A stretch of 64,000 bases of DNA, taken from Hydractinia symbiolongicarpus. Lineage: Eukaryota > Cnidaria > Hydrozoa > Anthoathecata > Hydractiniidae. This document shows, piece after piece, positions 12,001 through 23,572 of this stretch. Where the stretch lies: assembly GCF_029227915.1 (NCBI RefSeq), contig NC_079883.1:23188001-23252000 (forward strand). The letters run 5' to 3'. Below the pieces are notes generated by a model that searched no databases, was not told the origin of the DNA, and worked only from the letters and a program-made list of their open reading frames with translations. The position numbers and the translations under genes were made by a program. Within the stretch, counting starts at the first letter, position 1. Every line of letters begins with the position of its first letter.

Positions 12001-14197
12001 CGCGTTTTCTTTTAAATTCATATTTTCACTCAAAAATTACGGACCTAAGAATCTTTTATGTGTTGAAGTTGAAAAGAACTAATTCACCGCAAGGGCGCAT
12101 GCGCGGTTATAATTAACTGAATTTTTCTCTATTTCATGAGAATGACGAAAGTCTTAAGAAGTTTAAATTTATCTTGCGTTCGCCAGGGGGTACAAATGTA
12201 GGTCCTCATGAATGACACACAATACCCTCAATTAGTCTTGTACAAAAAATATTGCTTTTTTACTCTTCCGTCTGGAAATCTGAAATAGAAAATGAAATAA
12301 AATAGAGTTATAAAAGAAGATTGTCAGGAAATTTTCAAGAGGTAATGTTTGCTGAAGTGGCATCAAATTTTAAATGGAGCTCTAGACAATTCTTTATCGG
12401 GTTTATCGGGTTACTCTGTTTCAAGTAACAGTGCATAATTAGAGATCACAATGGCTGCCTCTGATGAGAATTTTAATCTACCTTAAGGGACTTAACTGTT
12501 GCGAGAACTAATATTTGTATTCTGTAGGACACATGAGATTACGTGTGTATTCTGTAAGAGACATGAGAGTACGTGTGTATTCTGTAGGAGACATGAGAGT
12601 ACGTCTATATTTTGTAGGAAACATGAGATTACGTGTGTATTCTGTAAAAGAGATGAGAGTACGTCTATATTTGTAGGAGACATAGCAGTATGTTTGTATT
12701 CTGTAGAAGACTTGATAATACCTTTGTATTCTGTAAGAGACATGAGAGCACATGCGTTTTCTGTAAGAGACATGAGAGTACGTGTGTATTCTGTAAGAGA
12801 CATGAGAGTACGTGTGTATTCTGTAGGAGACATAAGAACACATGCGCTTTCTGTAAGAGACATGGGATTACGTGTGTATTCTGTAAGAGACATGAGAACA
12901 CATGCGTTTTCTGTAAGAGACATGAGAGTACGTGTGTATTCTGTAAGAGACATGAGAACACATGCGCTTTCCTTGTTTAACTGCTAAAGAGCAAGCTGAC
13001 AGTTCGTCTTAACTTGTCTAATCTTTTGCGTAAGTGCTTTACATGAGATGTCGTAATTCCAAACACACCACCACGAAATTATGAATGAACGGTTTACTAG
13101 TAAATTTTACTACCAAATAATTCCATTGCAAATATTTGCCTCGTATTGGTGTTGTTCAAATTGATGACGTAATATTGTGTCTGCAAGACAATCTTGGCAA
13201 AAGAAATGAGTGTTTACGGTTTTTTATCGTGCCAGAAGAAAATAGTTTATCTGTCTGAAGACGATACTTTTTAGACGTTGTTAAGTTCTTATGTTCGAGA
13301 TTAGCCATGTTGTGATTTTGAAGAGTTTTGCGCAGAAAATATGTTTTTGTGTTAGATTGATCTCGTGAGTGTGTTCATTGATATTTTAATGAACACACTC
13401 ACAACCATTTAATATGTTTTGTTTTTAGAGTCAAATAAAACCTTCACCATTAGAAAAGGTTAGTTTTTACTCTTCGTATCACTGAATTATACAAGCTATA
13501 TTTCTGTATCTTTACTCCTGCGACTTTTACGTATATTTTTCCAATTTTATTTTTATAATTTTTTTGATTAAGCTTTCAGCGCATAAAATTATTGTCCGTC
13601 GAATTTGTTCTGGACGATTTAGACATTTCCTACGTAAAGAACATTGAAAAAAAACTCTTTTTTCGCAAAAAAAAGTGTTGATTCGGAGAAAAAAATTCGA
13701 CAAAATTATTGTTAAATCTTAAATGGTTGAAAGTTGTAGTAAAACGCATCTTTAATGGTGCCCTAAACTTCCCTTTTTTAATGTTGTGAGTTGGAGTAAT
13801 AAAAAGGAAATCGAAAAGAGATACCTTTTGAAAGTATGCATAGTATCCTCAACACTTCTTGGATGGTTTAAATGATTACTTGAAAACATCCTGAGAAGTC
13901 CTTTTGCGGTCACACTGAACTAGCTAAAAGTTATTATACACGTGTTTTATATACAGCAGCATGTGCAACCATTAAAAGAAAATCCGAAAGAAGCTTCCCA
14001 CAAGTCACCAAAAAGCTCAGTATGTCTAATCATGTAGATGGCGAAAAAACGCAATATCAGAATGGGTGACACGTGTGGGTGCTTATATGGTGCGCATAAA
14101 AACTCGGTGTGAATGACAATGTAGTACACATAAACATTAGAACCCAGCAGATACGCATTTTGCTTTTCAGTTTTTGAAGGAAGCTATCTATATTTGA
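1..14197 (+). CDS. NEK9-like protein, 3' part: RCC1 repeats, linker and C-terminal coiled coil (5' kinase part missing)
   Basis: This is probably the ortholog of NEK9 (Nercc1), a mitotic NIMA-family kinase with an N-terminal kinase, an RCC1 propeller and a C-terminal coiled coil; the kinase lies outside the window. Phase-consistent exons: 1-116, 376-448, 823-1038, 1256-1476, 1741-1865, 2345-2518, 3289-3436, 4290-4350, 4618-5004, 5759-5902, 6088-6110, 6300-6341, 6772-6807, 6936-6971, 7097-7193, 7510-7599, 8357-8440, 8873-8929, 9063-9134, 13429-13458, then 13957-14019 plus 14171-14197. If 13957 is read through, the stop is at 14037. The first exons show RCC1 motifs (ACGRNQGNKLGLN; YTNGSNTEGQLACGN; IACGSTFSLA). 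Exon 4618-5004 starts IPTWIKNELEEGIVV, resembling the WLRKELE segment after the vertebrate NEK9 propeller. Exons 7097-9134 encode a long charged coiled coil. Several exons are very small (23-42 bp). NEK8 or another RCC1 protein is less likely because of the linker and coiled coil. Confidence 0.85.
459..606. repeat. 52-bp tandem repeat, about 2.8 copies, in an intron
   Basis: The motif GCGCCTCTT recurs at 469, 521 and 573, each time followed by near-identical TTTCATTACATCCATTATAC sequence. The array lies in the intron between NEK9-like exons 376-448 and 823-1038. Confidence 0.8.
1986..2312. mobile_element. Possible MITE in a NEK9-like intron
   Basis: The stretch is bounded by AGTGTATCC near 1998 and GGACACTAT near 2303. 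It carries oppositely oriented G/C-rich segments (CCTTCCCCCCCACCCT against AAGGGTGGGAATGGG). This looks like a small inverted-repeat element. Terminal inverted repeats are imperfect and I see no certain target duplication. Confidence 0.4.
8765..8840 (+). mobile_element. SINE 3'-body fragment
   Basis: The stretch reads TTTTGTAGCTCAAATGCAAG and then a variant of the CAGGACCTTCATTGAATAAC block. It aligns with the body of the fuller tRNA-derived SINE at 45428-45675 (CGTAGCTCAAATGGGAG, then CACAGGAGTCTTGTTGAAAG). It is intronic in the NEK9-like gene and lacks a tRNA head. Confidence 0.5.
9140..9296. repeat. Degenerate GTTGTCTTGACA / GTCATGGTATTGGTTGTT repeat
   Basis: Imperfect tandem copies of roughly 40-45 bp built from TTGTCTTGAC, TGTCATGGTA and TTGGTTGTTGTC follow directly on the 3' side of exon 9063-9134. 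The open frame on the opposite strand here is only a by-product of the repeat. Confidence 0.65.
9661..9743. mobile_element. Short foldback element, CAACCTCG family
   Basis: An imperfect hairpin of about 80 bp: CAGCAGCAACC..CGATCC..GTAGCGTTT on the left pairs with AAACGCTAC..GGATCG..GGTTGCTGTTG on the right. The ends resemble the other dispersed elements with CAACCTCGTC/GACGAGGTTG termini. Confidence 0.55.
12510..12972. repeat. 30-bp minisatellite, about 15 copies, in the large NEK9-like intron
   Basis: The unit is about GTATTCTGTAAGAGACATGA plus GAGTACGTGT, 30 bp long. Variants alternate between GTACGTGTGTATT and ACACATGCGTTTT ends. Because 30 is a multiple of three, several frames stay open on both strands and give decapeptide-periodic translations. 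There is no start context or splice evidence for a protein. It lies in the 4.3 kb intron between exons 9063-9134 and 13429-13458. Confidence 0.93.
13365..13402. other. Perfect 15-bp hairpin just upstream of a small exon
   Basis: GTGAGTGTGTTCATT and its exact complement AATGAACACACTCAC are separated by 8 bases. The hairpin ends 26 bp before the 30-bp exon at 13429. It could affect recognition of that exon or be a relic of an insertion. Confidence 0.85.
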
Positions 14198-16637
14198 AAG
14201 AAAAGCAGAGAAACTATGAACGCAGAACAAATGAAGAAGTCAAACTGATTATCAGAATGGGATGTCACATATGTCGTCTCTTCTTTGCAGAGTTTTTTAT
14301 ATACGTTTTTCAATATTTATTACAAAATGATACATACATTTTTACACAATATGTGCAAGATTTTTAGGTTAACATATTCTAATATATATTTCGTGCACCG
14401 TCAATTTATTTTCGGTGTTTTTAGCTTCGGGTTTTAAATAGTAGACATGTGTTTTCGACAACACATCGGATAGTTTATTCATTTTTACAAATACAGATAA
14501 AAAACAGTTTCTTGAGCAACTCGCTTTAGAAGCTCGTTTTTCACTGGCCCTTATTTAACACGTGGTTAAGCATCAAAAAATCCAATTATCACTTATATCT
14601 AAAAACAAAAACACGATTTAACGCTGGAAAGGACGACTTATTTTAAGTTGTTCTGTTTTGAGGCTTGGCTTATTTTGGTATTTTTTTTAAATGAAATTTA
14701 CCGTGTTCTGTTCTTTTATGTATATTATATATAATATAAATAAACTCAGCAATTATTTATTAGTGAGGCTTTTTATTATCGATGTAAATTTTGTTTATTT
14801 TTAAAACGTTATATGTCAGGTGTGATTTTTCTGTATGAATATAAAAGTGTCCGAAAACTCTCAGTTTTGTGAGACAAGGAAAAGTCGAGGTTTTGTTTCA
14901 GGTAATCGAGAATGAATTATGTTAATCGTTACACCGAGGTAGAAGTCTAAAGAATTTGTCAATAAAAACTTTTCATCTTGACAGAGTCCCGCGTTGTGGC
15001 ATGTAAATATGTGGAAGATTTATTGTGCATTGTAAATAATAAATAACGTAAACAAACAAACAATCAAATTAATTTGTTTATTTATTATTCCGACATTTGT
15101 CAACAATATCACGCCTTTTCAAGACAAAATTTATGATTTGAAATTTTGGTTTTGAGACACTCCTAGAGTAAGAAATTAATATATGAATTTGTTTTTTTGC
15201 ATAATCATACCTTTGCGCCTGCGTACACCACTTTTTAGAGATCTGGTAGAGTAAGGCCATAAGAGTTCTATGCCATCTAGGAGAATAGAAATTAAAAACA
15301 ATAAAAAATTAAATAAGTGCGCGGAGCTTTAAAGTTTAGTTTGTTCTTTCCCTCTATTTTTGTCCTTCTTTCCAAATTAAGTTTGTCCGGATAGGAAAAA
15401 TCTGTAGCTATATTACGTCAAGAGTTAATAAAAACTGAAGGAATATAAAATCCGACCTTTTTTTAAAGTTCGACTTACCTGAAAAAAGGTTAGTCTAAGG
15501 AGGGCTGGAAAATGGGTCCAGTTAAGGAATGTTCAAGCTAATCGGTGTTTTCTGATAAGAATGTGTTAAATAAAATTCAAAGAATCCCGGAAGATTGTTC
15601 GAGACAATAAAAATTCGAGTTGTTTGAGTTATTCGGAGTTCGAGTTATCGAACCAGTGTTCGAGCTACCGGTGTGCGAGTTACCGGTGTATGAATTACCG
15701 AAAGATCACTGTATTTTGTAAAAAGTGCTTGGCTAAATCCACACAGGAGATAAAAAAAACGATAAAACACCACAAATAACGAAGTTTTTGATGAGAATAA
15801 ATGAACTTCTTTTCGTTACTGCTGGAGTGATCGTGCGTGCAGAGACTAAATATTTCACGGGTTTTTCTAAGTCAATATTTGAGAAAGTAAAAAAGTCTCA
15901 TCAACACGTCAAAAAAAAGAAAGATTTTACTAGTAAGGTTCGAAATATGAGCTTTCAAGAATGCCTGACTCCACTATTTGCAGTTAACCGACAGTGTAAA
16001 CAATAACGCGCAAACAAGCACTTGAAAAAGATGGTTTGACGTAATTCTGTAGTGCTTTGAAAACCGAAAGAATTTTCTTTATTTCCGTTTTTTGTTATTC
16101 TTAAACGTTGGAAACAAGAACATGTTGTTTTCGATAGGGGTAAAAACTAGGTATTTTTTAAACCTGTATTTTTTATTGGATAATCTGGTATTATTTATTG
16201 GTGACTTATTTAAATGACTGAAGTTGCTATGTGGGAGTTTTGATTCGCTTTATTGGTTCGTAACCGTGAAATACTGGTCTTTTTTATACCAATTTATCTG
16301 TATGATTTGCTTTTGTATCCTAGTAAAGAAATAATTTTTCTTAAAGAAAAATATAGCCGCTTTGTTCTTTTTCCATTCTCTGTTACCTCTGTGATTCAAA
16401 CTCAACATGTCTTTTATATGTGTTTTGTTATTCATGTTAGCAAACAAACATAAATTTTCAACCAATCAGAAATCAGACATTCTTATTAAACACAATTGGT
16501 TAAAAAAAAATACAACGAATAGGACTAAAATTTTAAAAAGTAATCACAGTGCATGCTTTTGTGAACACGTCCTTAAAGTATCGATCAATTTTGTCGAAAA
16601 AAAAATCATCGCACTCTTTCGATAATATTCGCTCACT
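14198..16637. other. Intergenic region between the NEK9-like and SLC6 genes
   Basis: No coding exon is supported. An AATAAA at 14739-14744 is a candidate polyadenylation signal for the NEK9-like gene. At 15610-15705 there are loose copies of GAGTTACCGGTGT-like sequence. The SLC6 promoter should lie near the right end, but I see no recognisable element. Confidence 0.6.
14739..14744 (+). promoter_or_regulatory. Candidate polyadenylation signal of the NEK9-like gene
   Basis: A canonical AATAAA lies about 540 bp past the later of the two possible stop codons. The stretch around it is AT-rich and other hexamers are possible. Confidence 0.35.
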
Positions 16638-19600
16638 ATGTACGCTGTACGTAACGAAGGTTTCGAACCTGATCGATACGATAAAGATTCAAATGGCATT
16701 ATCACCGTGAAAATTAATGGTTTGGCGGTTGCCGATGATATTCCGAAAAAAGAAACGCCTGTACCTTTACCAACAGAAGATGAGAGCAGAGAGGGATGGG
16801 GGAACAAGTTTGAATTCATCCTCGCTATTATTGGATTTGCAGTGGGTCTTGGTAACGTGTGGAGATTTCCATATTTGGCGCAAAAAAATGGCGGAGGTAA
16901 AAGTTTATTACTGGAAAATGTTTTTGAATTAATTTTGTTTTCCTGAAATATCCGTTTCGTTCCCAATGCTTTCTTGGTTCTAACATTCCAACTGAAAATT
17001 TTTAACTGTATTTTGCAGTAATGAGAACGATTTTTTTTGTCAATGCTATATTTCTTTGTACAAAGTTACGTCGTGTTCTGAAGTTTGTTTTGAAAATATT
17101 TTTATCCTTTTTTTGTTGACACATTTCGCATTTTCCGACAGTGTTGTTGACGAAATTCGTCTAGGTTACGCTGATAAGAATAAGTCGCTTTTAAACTGCA
17201 AGAAACATTTCGTAACAAAGACTGGGAACCATTTTTTTCATGAGTAGGCAATCCTATAGACATTTTTTGTGTGTTATAAGAAACTAGCTACTAAAGTTAC
17301 TACTAGGCAACCCAAAATTTAAGAAAAAGTTAAAGATACTTATGCTAACACAAATTATCACAAAAAGGGAAGAGAAAATGTTTTATGATTGGTGGGGGTA
17401 TTTTTTAATGCTTACAAATTAGCAATTGGCAAAGACAAAGTTTGTAGCTAAAAGGGCGAAATTTTCACAACTGGATTTCTTTAAATAAAACATGGGTCCC
17501 TTTCCCATCACTTCTAAAAGCTGTTTCCGTGTTAAAAAATAAATAATAAAACAATATATAAAATTAAACACTAAAAACAGGAACTGGGTCATAGCAACCT
17601 TACAAATATATCTACACTACAAACCACAGTATAGACTGCTGATAAGTGGCAAGAAAACAGTTTGTTGTGTTAACATGGCACGAAAATTGTTTTTCTTGTC
17701 AATTTTTTACTAGGCGTGTTTTATTGGAAAATAACAAAAAATTTTCAGCATTCATGGTAAAAATACATCAACTACGTGAATTTTTTACGAGCTAACGACT
17801 GGTTTAAAAAAAAGATTTTGTAAAATTTTGCGTTATGTTGTCGCCATAGAAACAAAAATGTTGTTTGTTTTTGCTTTGCTATTTTGTTTTCATAAATATG
17901 AAAGGACAAGCAAATATAACAGCGGTAGAAAATTATCTTAAAATAGTATTTAAATATAAACTTTAGAATTAAAATATTTTGTATTGACTCGCAAATTAAA
18001 AATTCAGCCTTCTCCGGCTTATTGTTATCATGTCACGTCCGCACGAAAGATTCCTCATCGCATATAACGCCCACACCAATCACTTGTCTGAGAATTGTAG
18101 CATTTTTTTAACAAAAATTCAAATTCAAATTATTCTTACATCTTTCATAAATTAAACTTAGAGTGTCACTTTTATTACGCCCAATATTTAGGGGACGGTT
18201 ACATAAATACGTAAAATAGTATACGTAACATTTTTATTTTACGGTTACGTAAAATAAAAAAGACCGAAAAGACGTTAAATCACACGTCCGTTTCAATCCA
18301 GGGCGAATATCTATCCAAACTTGTAACGGGATAAATTTTGCTATTTGGAAATAACAGAACAAACGTGAAATTCCGGAAAAGGAGCCTGTATTTCTGGGGT
18401 TTCTTTTTAATAAAAAATATAATAGGAAGTAAATGAAAGCTAAACAAATAGTAGGAGTCGATTGTATTGCTTAGTACAGCTTTTGGACTATCCGCCCCTT
18501 CACAGGACCCTCGTTGATAGCAGTACTGAATAGGAACTGAAGAGGCTATCCTAGGTAAATAATTTCAATAATAATAAATAACAATAATAATTAGATCTCG
18601 ATATGCGTTTTTATTGCAATATTATTAAAAATGACAAGAGCGTTTCTACGAAAATTGTTAGCTTCAAAGGATAAAAGAATAGAATTTTTTTTAAAGAGCA
18701 CAAGTTTGGTTGAGAATTTAAAGGTAAAAAGGGTTGCGAAGCGAAGATTGAAGGTTATTACATAAAGAATTTTAGTTCGAACTGAAATTTTAAATCGGTT
18801 TAGGTCTCTCGAAGAAAATGTACGATATTTTATTAGCTTAGTAAGATATACCCATTTTAAATTTTGCTGACATCAGCATGACCCAACTTCTTTTTCGTCA
18901 ATATATCTCGAGATTAACATGTTTTTAAAACAGAATTTTGATTAACCATATATCAATGTAGGTTTGAGCCACTGCACAGTATTGTAAATTTGAATTCTTA
19001 CAAATTTTTGACTTGAAAAGTTAGATATGGTAATAATCTAAATTTAACCTTAATATTTTTTCACCATAGGTGCATTTATCATTCCCTATGTCATCTCGTT
19101 AGTTTTCATGGGAATCCCTGTGTTCTTTCTCGAGTTGGCGATTGGCCAACGTTTTCGTAAAGGACCTCTACATGTCTGGAATAAACTTGCGCCACGTTTA
19201 ACTGGCATTGGTTTATCATCAGTGATTGTATCTTTCCTTGTTGGATGTTACTACAACATGATAGTGGCTTGGTGTTTTTATTATCTCTTTATATCATTTC
19301 AAAAAAATATACCGTATGCAGAATGTCCGTGCGTGGGTGGCACATGTAATGCAACGCACCCTGTTTACGTGCCCGAATGCGCTAAGTCATCCGCAACGAC
19401 TTATTATTGGTATCGTGTAGCGTTAAACGCATCAGACAGTATCGAAGAAAGTGGTGGATTGAACTGGAAACTCTGTTTATGTTTGCTACTAGCATGGACC
19501 ATTATATTTGCAATCACGTGTAAAGGTGCAGAATCGATGGGCAAGGTAAATATTAACTGCTTTTAAAAAATTTGCAACCCGAAAGGCATAGTCTTGCTGG

Positions 19601-22110
19601 ATAAGTCAAACATGAGAGCTACACAGAATCATTTCCCAACCCTACAAATATCTAATTAAAAAAACGACATTGAATAGTGTTGAAACATTAAGGATACCAT
19701 TTTTTTTCCCGCGGTTTCCTTTTTTTCTAATATATTGTGGAACTGCTGAATTACCTTATCAATTAGCCAACGTAATGTTTCCGTGGAGCGAAAAATTATA
19801 AAAATAAGAAAAGTATGATTTTTCTTTATTTCAGGTTGTTTACTTTACGGCGTTATTCCCTTATGTTGTCCTCATCATATTTTTTGTTCGTGCCATGATG
19901 CTGGATGGAGCATCTGATGGAATAGTACATATGTTCACACCCCAGGTAGGTTTCAGGTGGAAAATATGGGCTTTTTATTGGCTTCTCATGTCAATGCTTT
20001 TGACAGAGACATGATCAGAATTACATCTTCTTAGTTTGAGAAGCTAGCAGAACCTGAAACATGGCTTGATGCGTCAACTCAGATCTTTTATTCTCTCGGT
20101 CTTGCATTTGGTGGCTTGATCTCAATGTCAAGTTACAATGACATCAACAACAATGTTGTTCGTGATGCGCTTCTTGTGTCTTGCGTCAACTGTGGAACAT
20201 CAATATTTGCTGGCATCGTGATCTTTGGAATACTAGGATATAAGGTAGATTTTTTCATCTTTGTACGTAAGTGCATGGAGGTATATTTTTAAACATCCAT
20301 GGTAAGTGCTAACTTGAAATGTTTTATAACAAGAGTGTATATTTGCTGATAAAGTTTAAATAAACAATAGAGAGTTTTTTAAGAAAGGCAATATCGCATG
20401 AAAGTAAACTAGGTTATACCTTGGTTATACCTTGGTTATACCTTAGTTATAAAGAACTTACCTTCTCCATAGATTGGATTAATAATTTTAGAATTTGTTC
20501 TTCATCTATAGTGGATGTTTTTTTTGTCAAACGAAATTCCACCTGAGAAAGACATTTTAGAATCTGTCATTTATTTTCTTCATCACTATGACTTTTTTTG
20601 GATATCTTTAGGCAAATGTCAATTACAACCATTGTCAAAAAGAACCTTCAAGCTTTGTTGCGCCAGCCCAAGTAAATGGGACATGTGACAAAACATACTT
20701 TTTGAATCAAGTAAGTTAAATATTTTTGTGAGACATGGAGCAGCATTCAAACAGTAGGTAGGGGGTATGGGATTATCGAGAAACGGTAGGATTGCAAAGC
20801 ATCTACTACAGATAGCGGGGTAGATGCAGGGGTTACTTCTAAAATAATATTTTTTTCATTTTTTGTTTTCTCTCTCCTTTACTGCGTTAAAAGGACTAAG
20901 GTTTTTATAATTATAACATCACAACTTGCTTTGTAGCTCTTATATGACTCAATCTAAAAATGTAATCTGCCGCAACACCAAGAAATACTTCCACATACCT
21001 TTCTATCAACAACGTTTATAGGAGACTACATCAAGACTTTAAATTTTTTTTACCATCAAACTCTCAATAGGTTGCTCAAGGACCAGGCTTGACTTTCATA
21101 GCATTTACTGAAGCAATGTCTACAATGAGTGTCCCTCAACTATGGAGTGTCATGTTTTTCCTTATGTTGCTTACTCTTGGTATCGGAAGCATGCTGGGTA
21201 CCTACGAAGCTGTCAGGACAACCGTGGTGGATTTAAAGGTCCTGCCATTCAGGAAAGAGATTGTTTCGTGTAAGATACTTTTCAGAGTTTACTTTTTCCT
21301 GTGTAATTTCTTATAATAAAAACTCTTTCTTTTCGGTTTAATTTTTTTTATAAAATGACCAGTTTTTGACTGGGTATGGTGATAGCGAAATGAGATAGTT
21401 AAATAATAGCTACTTGCAACTTTTTCTGTGAAAAAAGAAATTACCCATTCCTGTATGAATTTTTGCCGAAAACGGAGTATTCTTTGTTGACAATGATTCT
21501 TGAAAGTCTTTGACTTTATTAACATGCGGTATGTTTTTCAATTCCCTCTTAAATAAGTCCTCGTATAAAAAAATGTTAAAAACGTTCATTCTAAATTCAC
21601 CTTCATGGCTCTTCAAATGTGACAAATCATGAATGAATTACCACGATGAATTTAAAGTTTAAATATAAGGAGACTGATATATCAATTTATTTTTTAGTTA
21701 TATTATGCGTAATATCATTCTCATTTGGATTGCTATTTTGTCAACGCTCTGGAGAATACTGGTTACAGATGTTCGACTCGTTCGCAGCTAACATTGGATT
21801 GCTATCAATTGCTTTCTTTGAGATTATCATTGTTGTTTACGTGTATGGAATAAGCAAGTAAGTACAGTGCAGCCGCGCTGTTAATATGACCAACCAACGT
21901 CGTGTTGTGTTTTTGCGACGGTAGTTATCACGCATGTAATAAATAGCCAAGTAAATGATATATACTGAATGGTCGTGGGTCCTTTCATACTTAATCTACC
22001 GTCTTTAAGCTGAAAATGTAACATTTATTAGTTGCAACTGTCGTTATTTTGTTTTTGTTTGTCGATGTTGTTATTATTGTTGTTGTTGCTGCTGTTGTTA
22101 GTTCTTGTTG

Positions 22111-22149
<39 letters not shown>

Positions 22150-23131
22150 TTTGTTTGTTTGTTTGTTTGTTTGTTTGTTTGTTTGTTTGTTTGTTTGTTT
22201 GTTTGTTTGTTTGTTTGTTTGTTTGTTTGTTTGTTTGTTTGTTTGTTTGTTTGTTTGTTTGTTTGTTTATTTATTTATTTATTTATTTGTTGTTGTTGTT
22301 ATCGTTGGTACCGTTTGTTATATATTTTTCAGCTTTGAAAAAGATATACTTTTTATGTTGGGACATAAACCAAACTGGTATTGGAAAATAATGTGGATGG
22401 TAGTTTCGCCGTTTTTAATATTTGTTATAATCGTGGCTTCAATATATGGGCTGGCATCAAAATCTATCACATACAGTCCTTGGAAGAGTGGCGAGGTAGT
22501 TTAATTTAATCTGAGGTTTTTTTTAATAGCGCTTATTGTCAGTGCGTGTGTATCTGTGTTACTCCACACATTTTTAACATCGTAAAGTGTAATGATAGTT
22601 TAGTTGTTCTCATTACCTGACATTTTAAACAGGATCTGTTGTTTCTCTGTTATACTACGATATACTCCTGATATCAATTACACAAATCTGTACAGCCTCA
22701 TCACTAGAGTACTTCGTATATCTTCTGACATCGGGAAAGAGAATACGATGAACTTAAGTTTTGGGCCGTGGGGACGAGGTTGAGGATGTTAGCTGTACAT
22801 CTGTAGAGTTTTATTGTGTGATAACATAGAAAAACTGATATTAAATTAATATGAATTGACTTAAGACCAGCAGAAAAGAACCACATACATAATCTTCTCA
22901 ACGCTTGTTCTTTTCCAGGCTAAAGTTGTTGATTCTGAATATCCATCCTGGGGCGTGGCACTGTGTTTTATTTTGGTGGTTGCCTCTGTGATCATGATTC
23001 CACTAGCAGCCGTGCTAGTTCATTTCGATTTGTTCAGAGTGCCTGGCACAGATGAAGAGGAAAAAGATGGCGAACTAAAACCAATACCACCCTCTGTTTC
23101 AACTATGCCTCTTACAGATAATGAACGTTAA
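16638..23131 (+). CDS. SLC6 family Na+/Cl- dependent neutral amino acid transporter (B0AT-like)
   Basis: Predicted plasma-membrane symporter using Na+ to import neutral amino acids. Nine exons: 16638-16896, 19070-19545, 19835-19945, 20035-20244, 20612-20710, 21071-21269, 21698-21857, 22333-22495, 22919-23131. They join in phase to 629 residues, normal for the family with 12 membrane segments. TM1 carries [11 protein letters not shown] (residues 69-79). Gly, not the Asp of monoamine carriers, sits at the amine-binding position, which points to amino acid substrates. SSYN at 314-317 lies in the unwound TM6 region. The second extracellular loop has Cys residues and N-glycosylation sites (CNAT, LNAS). 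YVPECA, YYWYR, the TWLDA segment and GHKPN match the SLC6A18/19/20 branch better than the GABA or glycine branches. The start is the first Met before the conserved TM1. Substrate is inferred. Confidence 0.93.
18478..18600 (+). mobile_element. SINE 3' fragment with AAT-rich tail
   Basis: CCCTTCACAGGACCCTCGTT, GATAGCAGTACTGAATAGGA and ACTGAAGAGG match the body of the SINE at 45428-45675, followed by AATAATAATAAATAAC. It is intronic in the SLC6 gene. Confidence 0.6.
20402..20452. repeat. 11-bp tandem repeat GGTTATACCTT, about 4 copies
   Basis: Four adjoining near-identical copies of GGTTATACCTT lie in the SLC6 intron between exons 20035-20244 and 20612-20710. Confidence 0.8.
22070..22310. repeat. 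Tetranucleotide array TTTA-TTTG-TTTA in an SLC6 intron
   Basis: A TTG-rich lead-in is followed by TTTA units from about 22111 and roughly 30 uninterrupted TTTG units (about 22150-22266). Then come TTTA units to about 22287 and a TTG-rich tail. The array is symmetric and ends about 45 bp before the acceptor of exon 22333-22495. The long leucine/phenylalanine/valine open frames here are microsatellite artefacts. Confidence 0.97.
22768..22783. mobile_element. Remnant of CAACCTCGTC-type element end
   Basis: GTGGGGACGAGGTTGAGG matches one terminus of the dispersed foldback family seen at 25240, 35361, 41226 and 41595. Only one end is evident. Confidence 0.35.
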
Positions 23132-23481
23132 AAATGTACCTTACGCAAGTCTCCATAGCAAAGTTAGACCAAAAGTTTTATTTGTGTCAAACTTCTCTTC
23201 TAGCCTGCCATGTTTTTAAATCTAACACGCATAGGGGTACCAGTTTACCAATTATGATAACTCGCCCTCCCAAACATTTTATGTATGTAAGCTTTGTATA
23301 TATAGTACTTGACTAGTAAGATTGGATTTTCACTAATTAAGCTTTTTTGTGACTTAGTGTAGATCTACCTTTGGAAAATATTGACGAAAAAAAAGGAAAA
23401 TTGATTATTAATTTTATTACTCGTAGAGCGCTAAGATTTAATGTTTTTAAATAAGCGTTCATGATGGAGTTTGGTTTACTA

Positions 23482-23572
23482 TAACCGAGTTCCAAGGGGT
23501 GATTTTTGCAACAGCACGTGTCTTCTTTCGTACCAAAAAAGCAAAAAAAAACCCTGGGAACAAGGTTGGATT
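23482..23572. mobile_element. Short foldback element, CAACCTCG family variant
   Basis: CCGAGTTCCAAGGGG on the left is opposed by CCCTGGGAACAAGGTTGG on the right. TTTTTGC/GCAAAAAAA segments are also complementary inside. It resembles the related elements at 25240 and 30075. Confidence 0.5.

Noticed and set aside
12499-12987. Open frames of 96-162 residues on both strands
   Set aside because: They are produced by a 30-bp repeat; no splice or start evidence and all frames look alike.
22032-22504. Leucine/phenylalanine/valine-rich ORFs that look like membrane proteins
   Set aside because: They translate a TTTG/TTTA microsatellite; only the part from 22333 is a real SLC6 exon.
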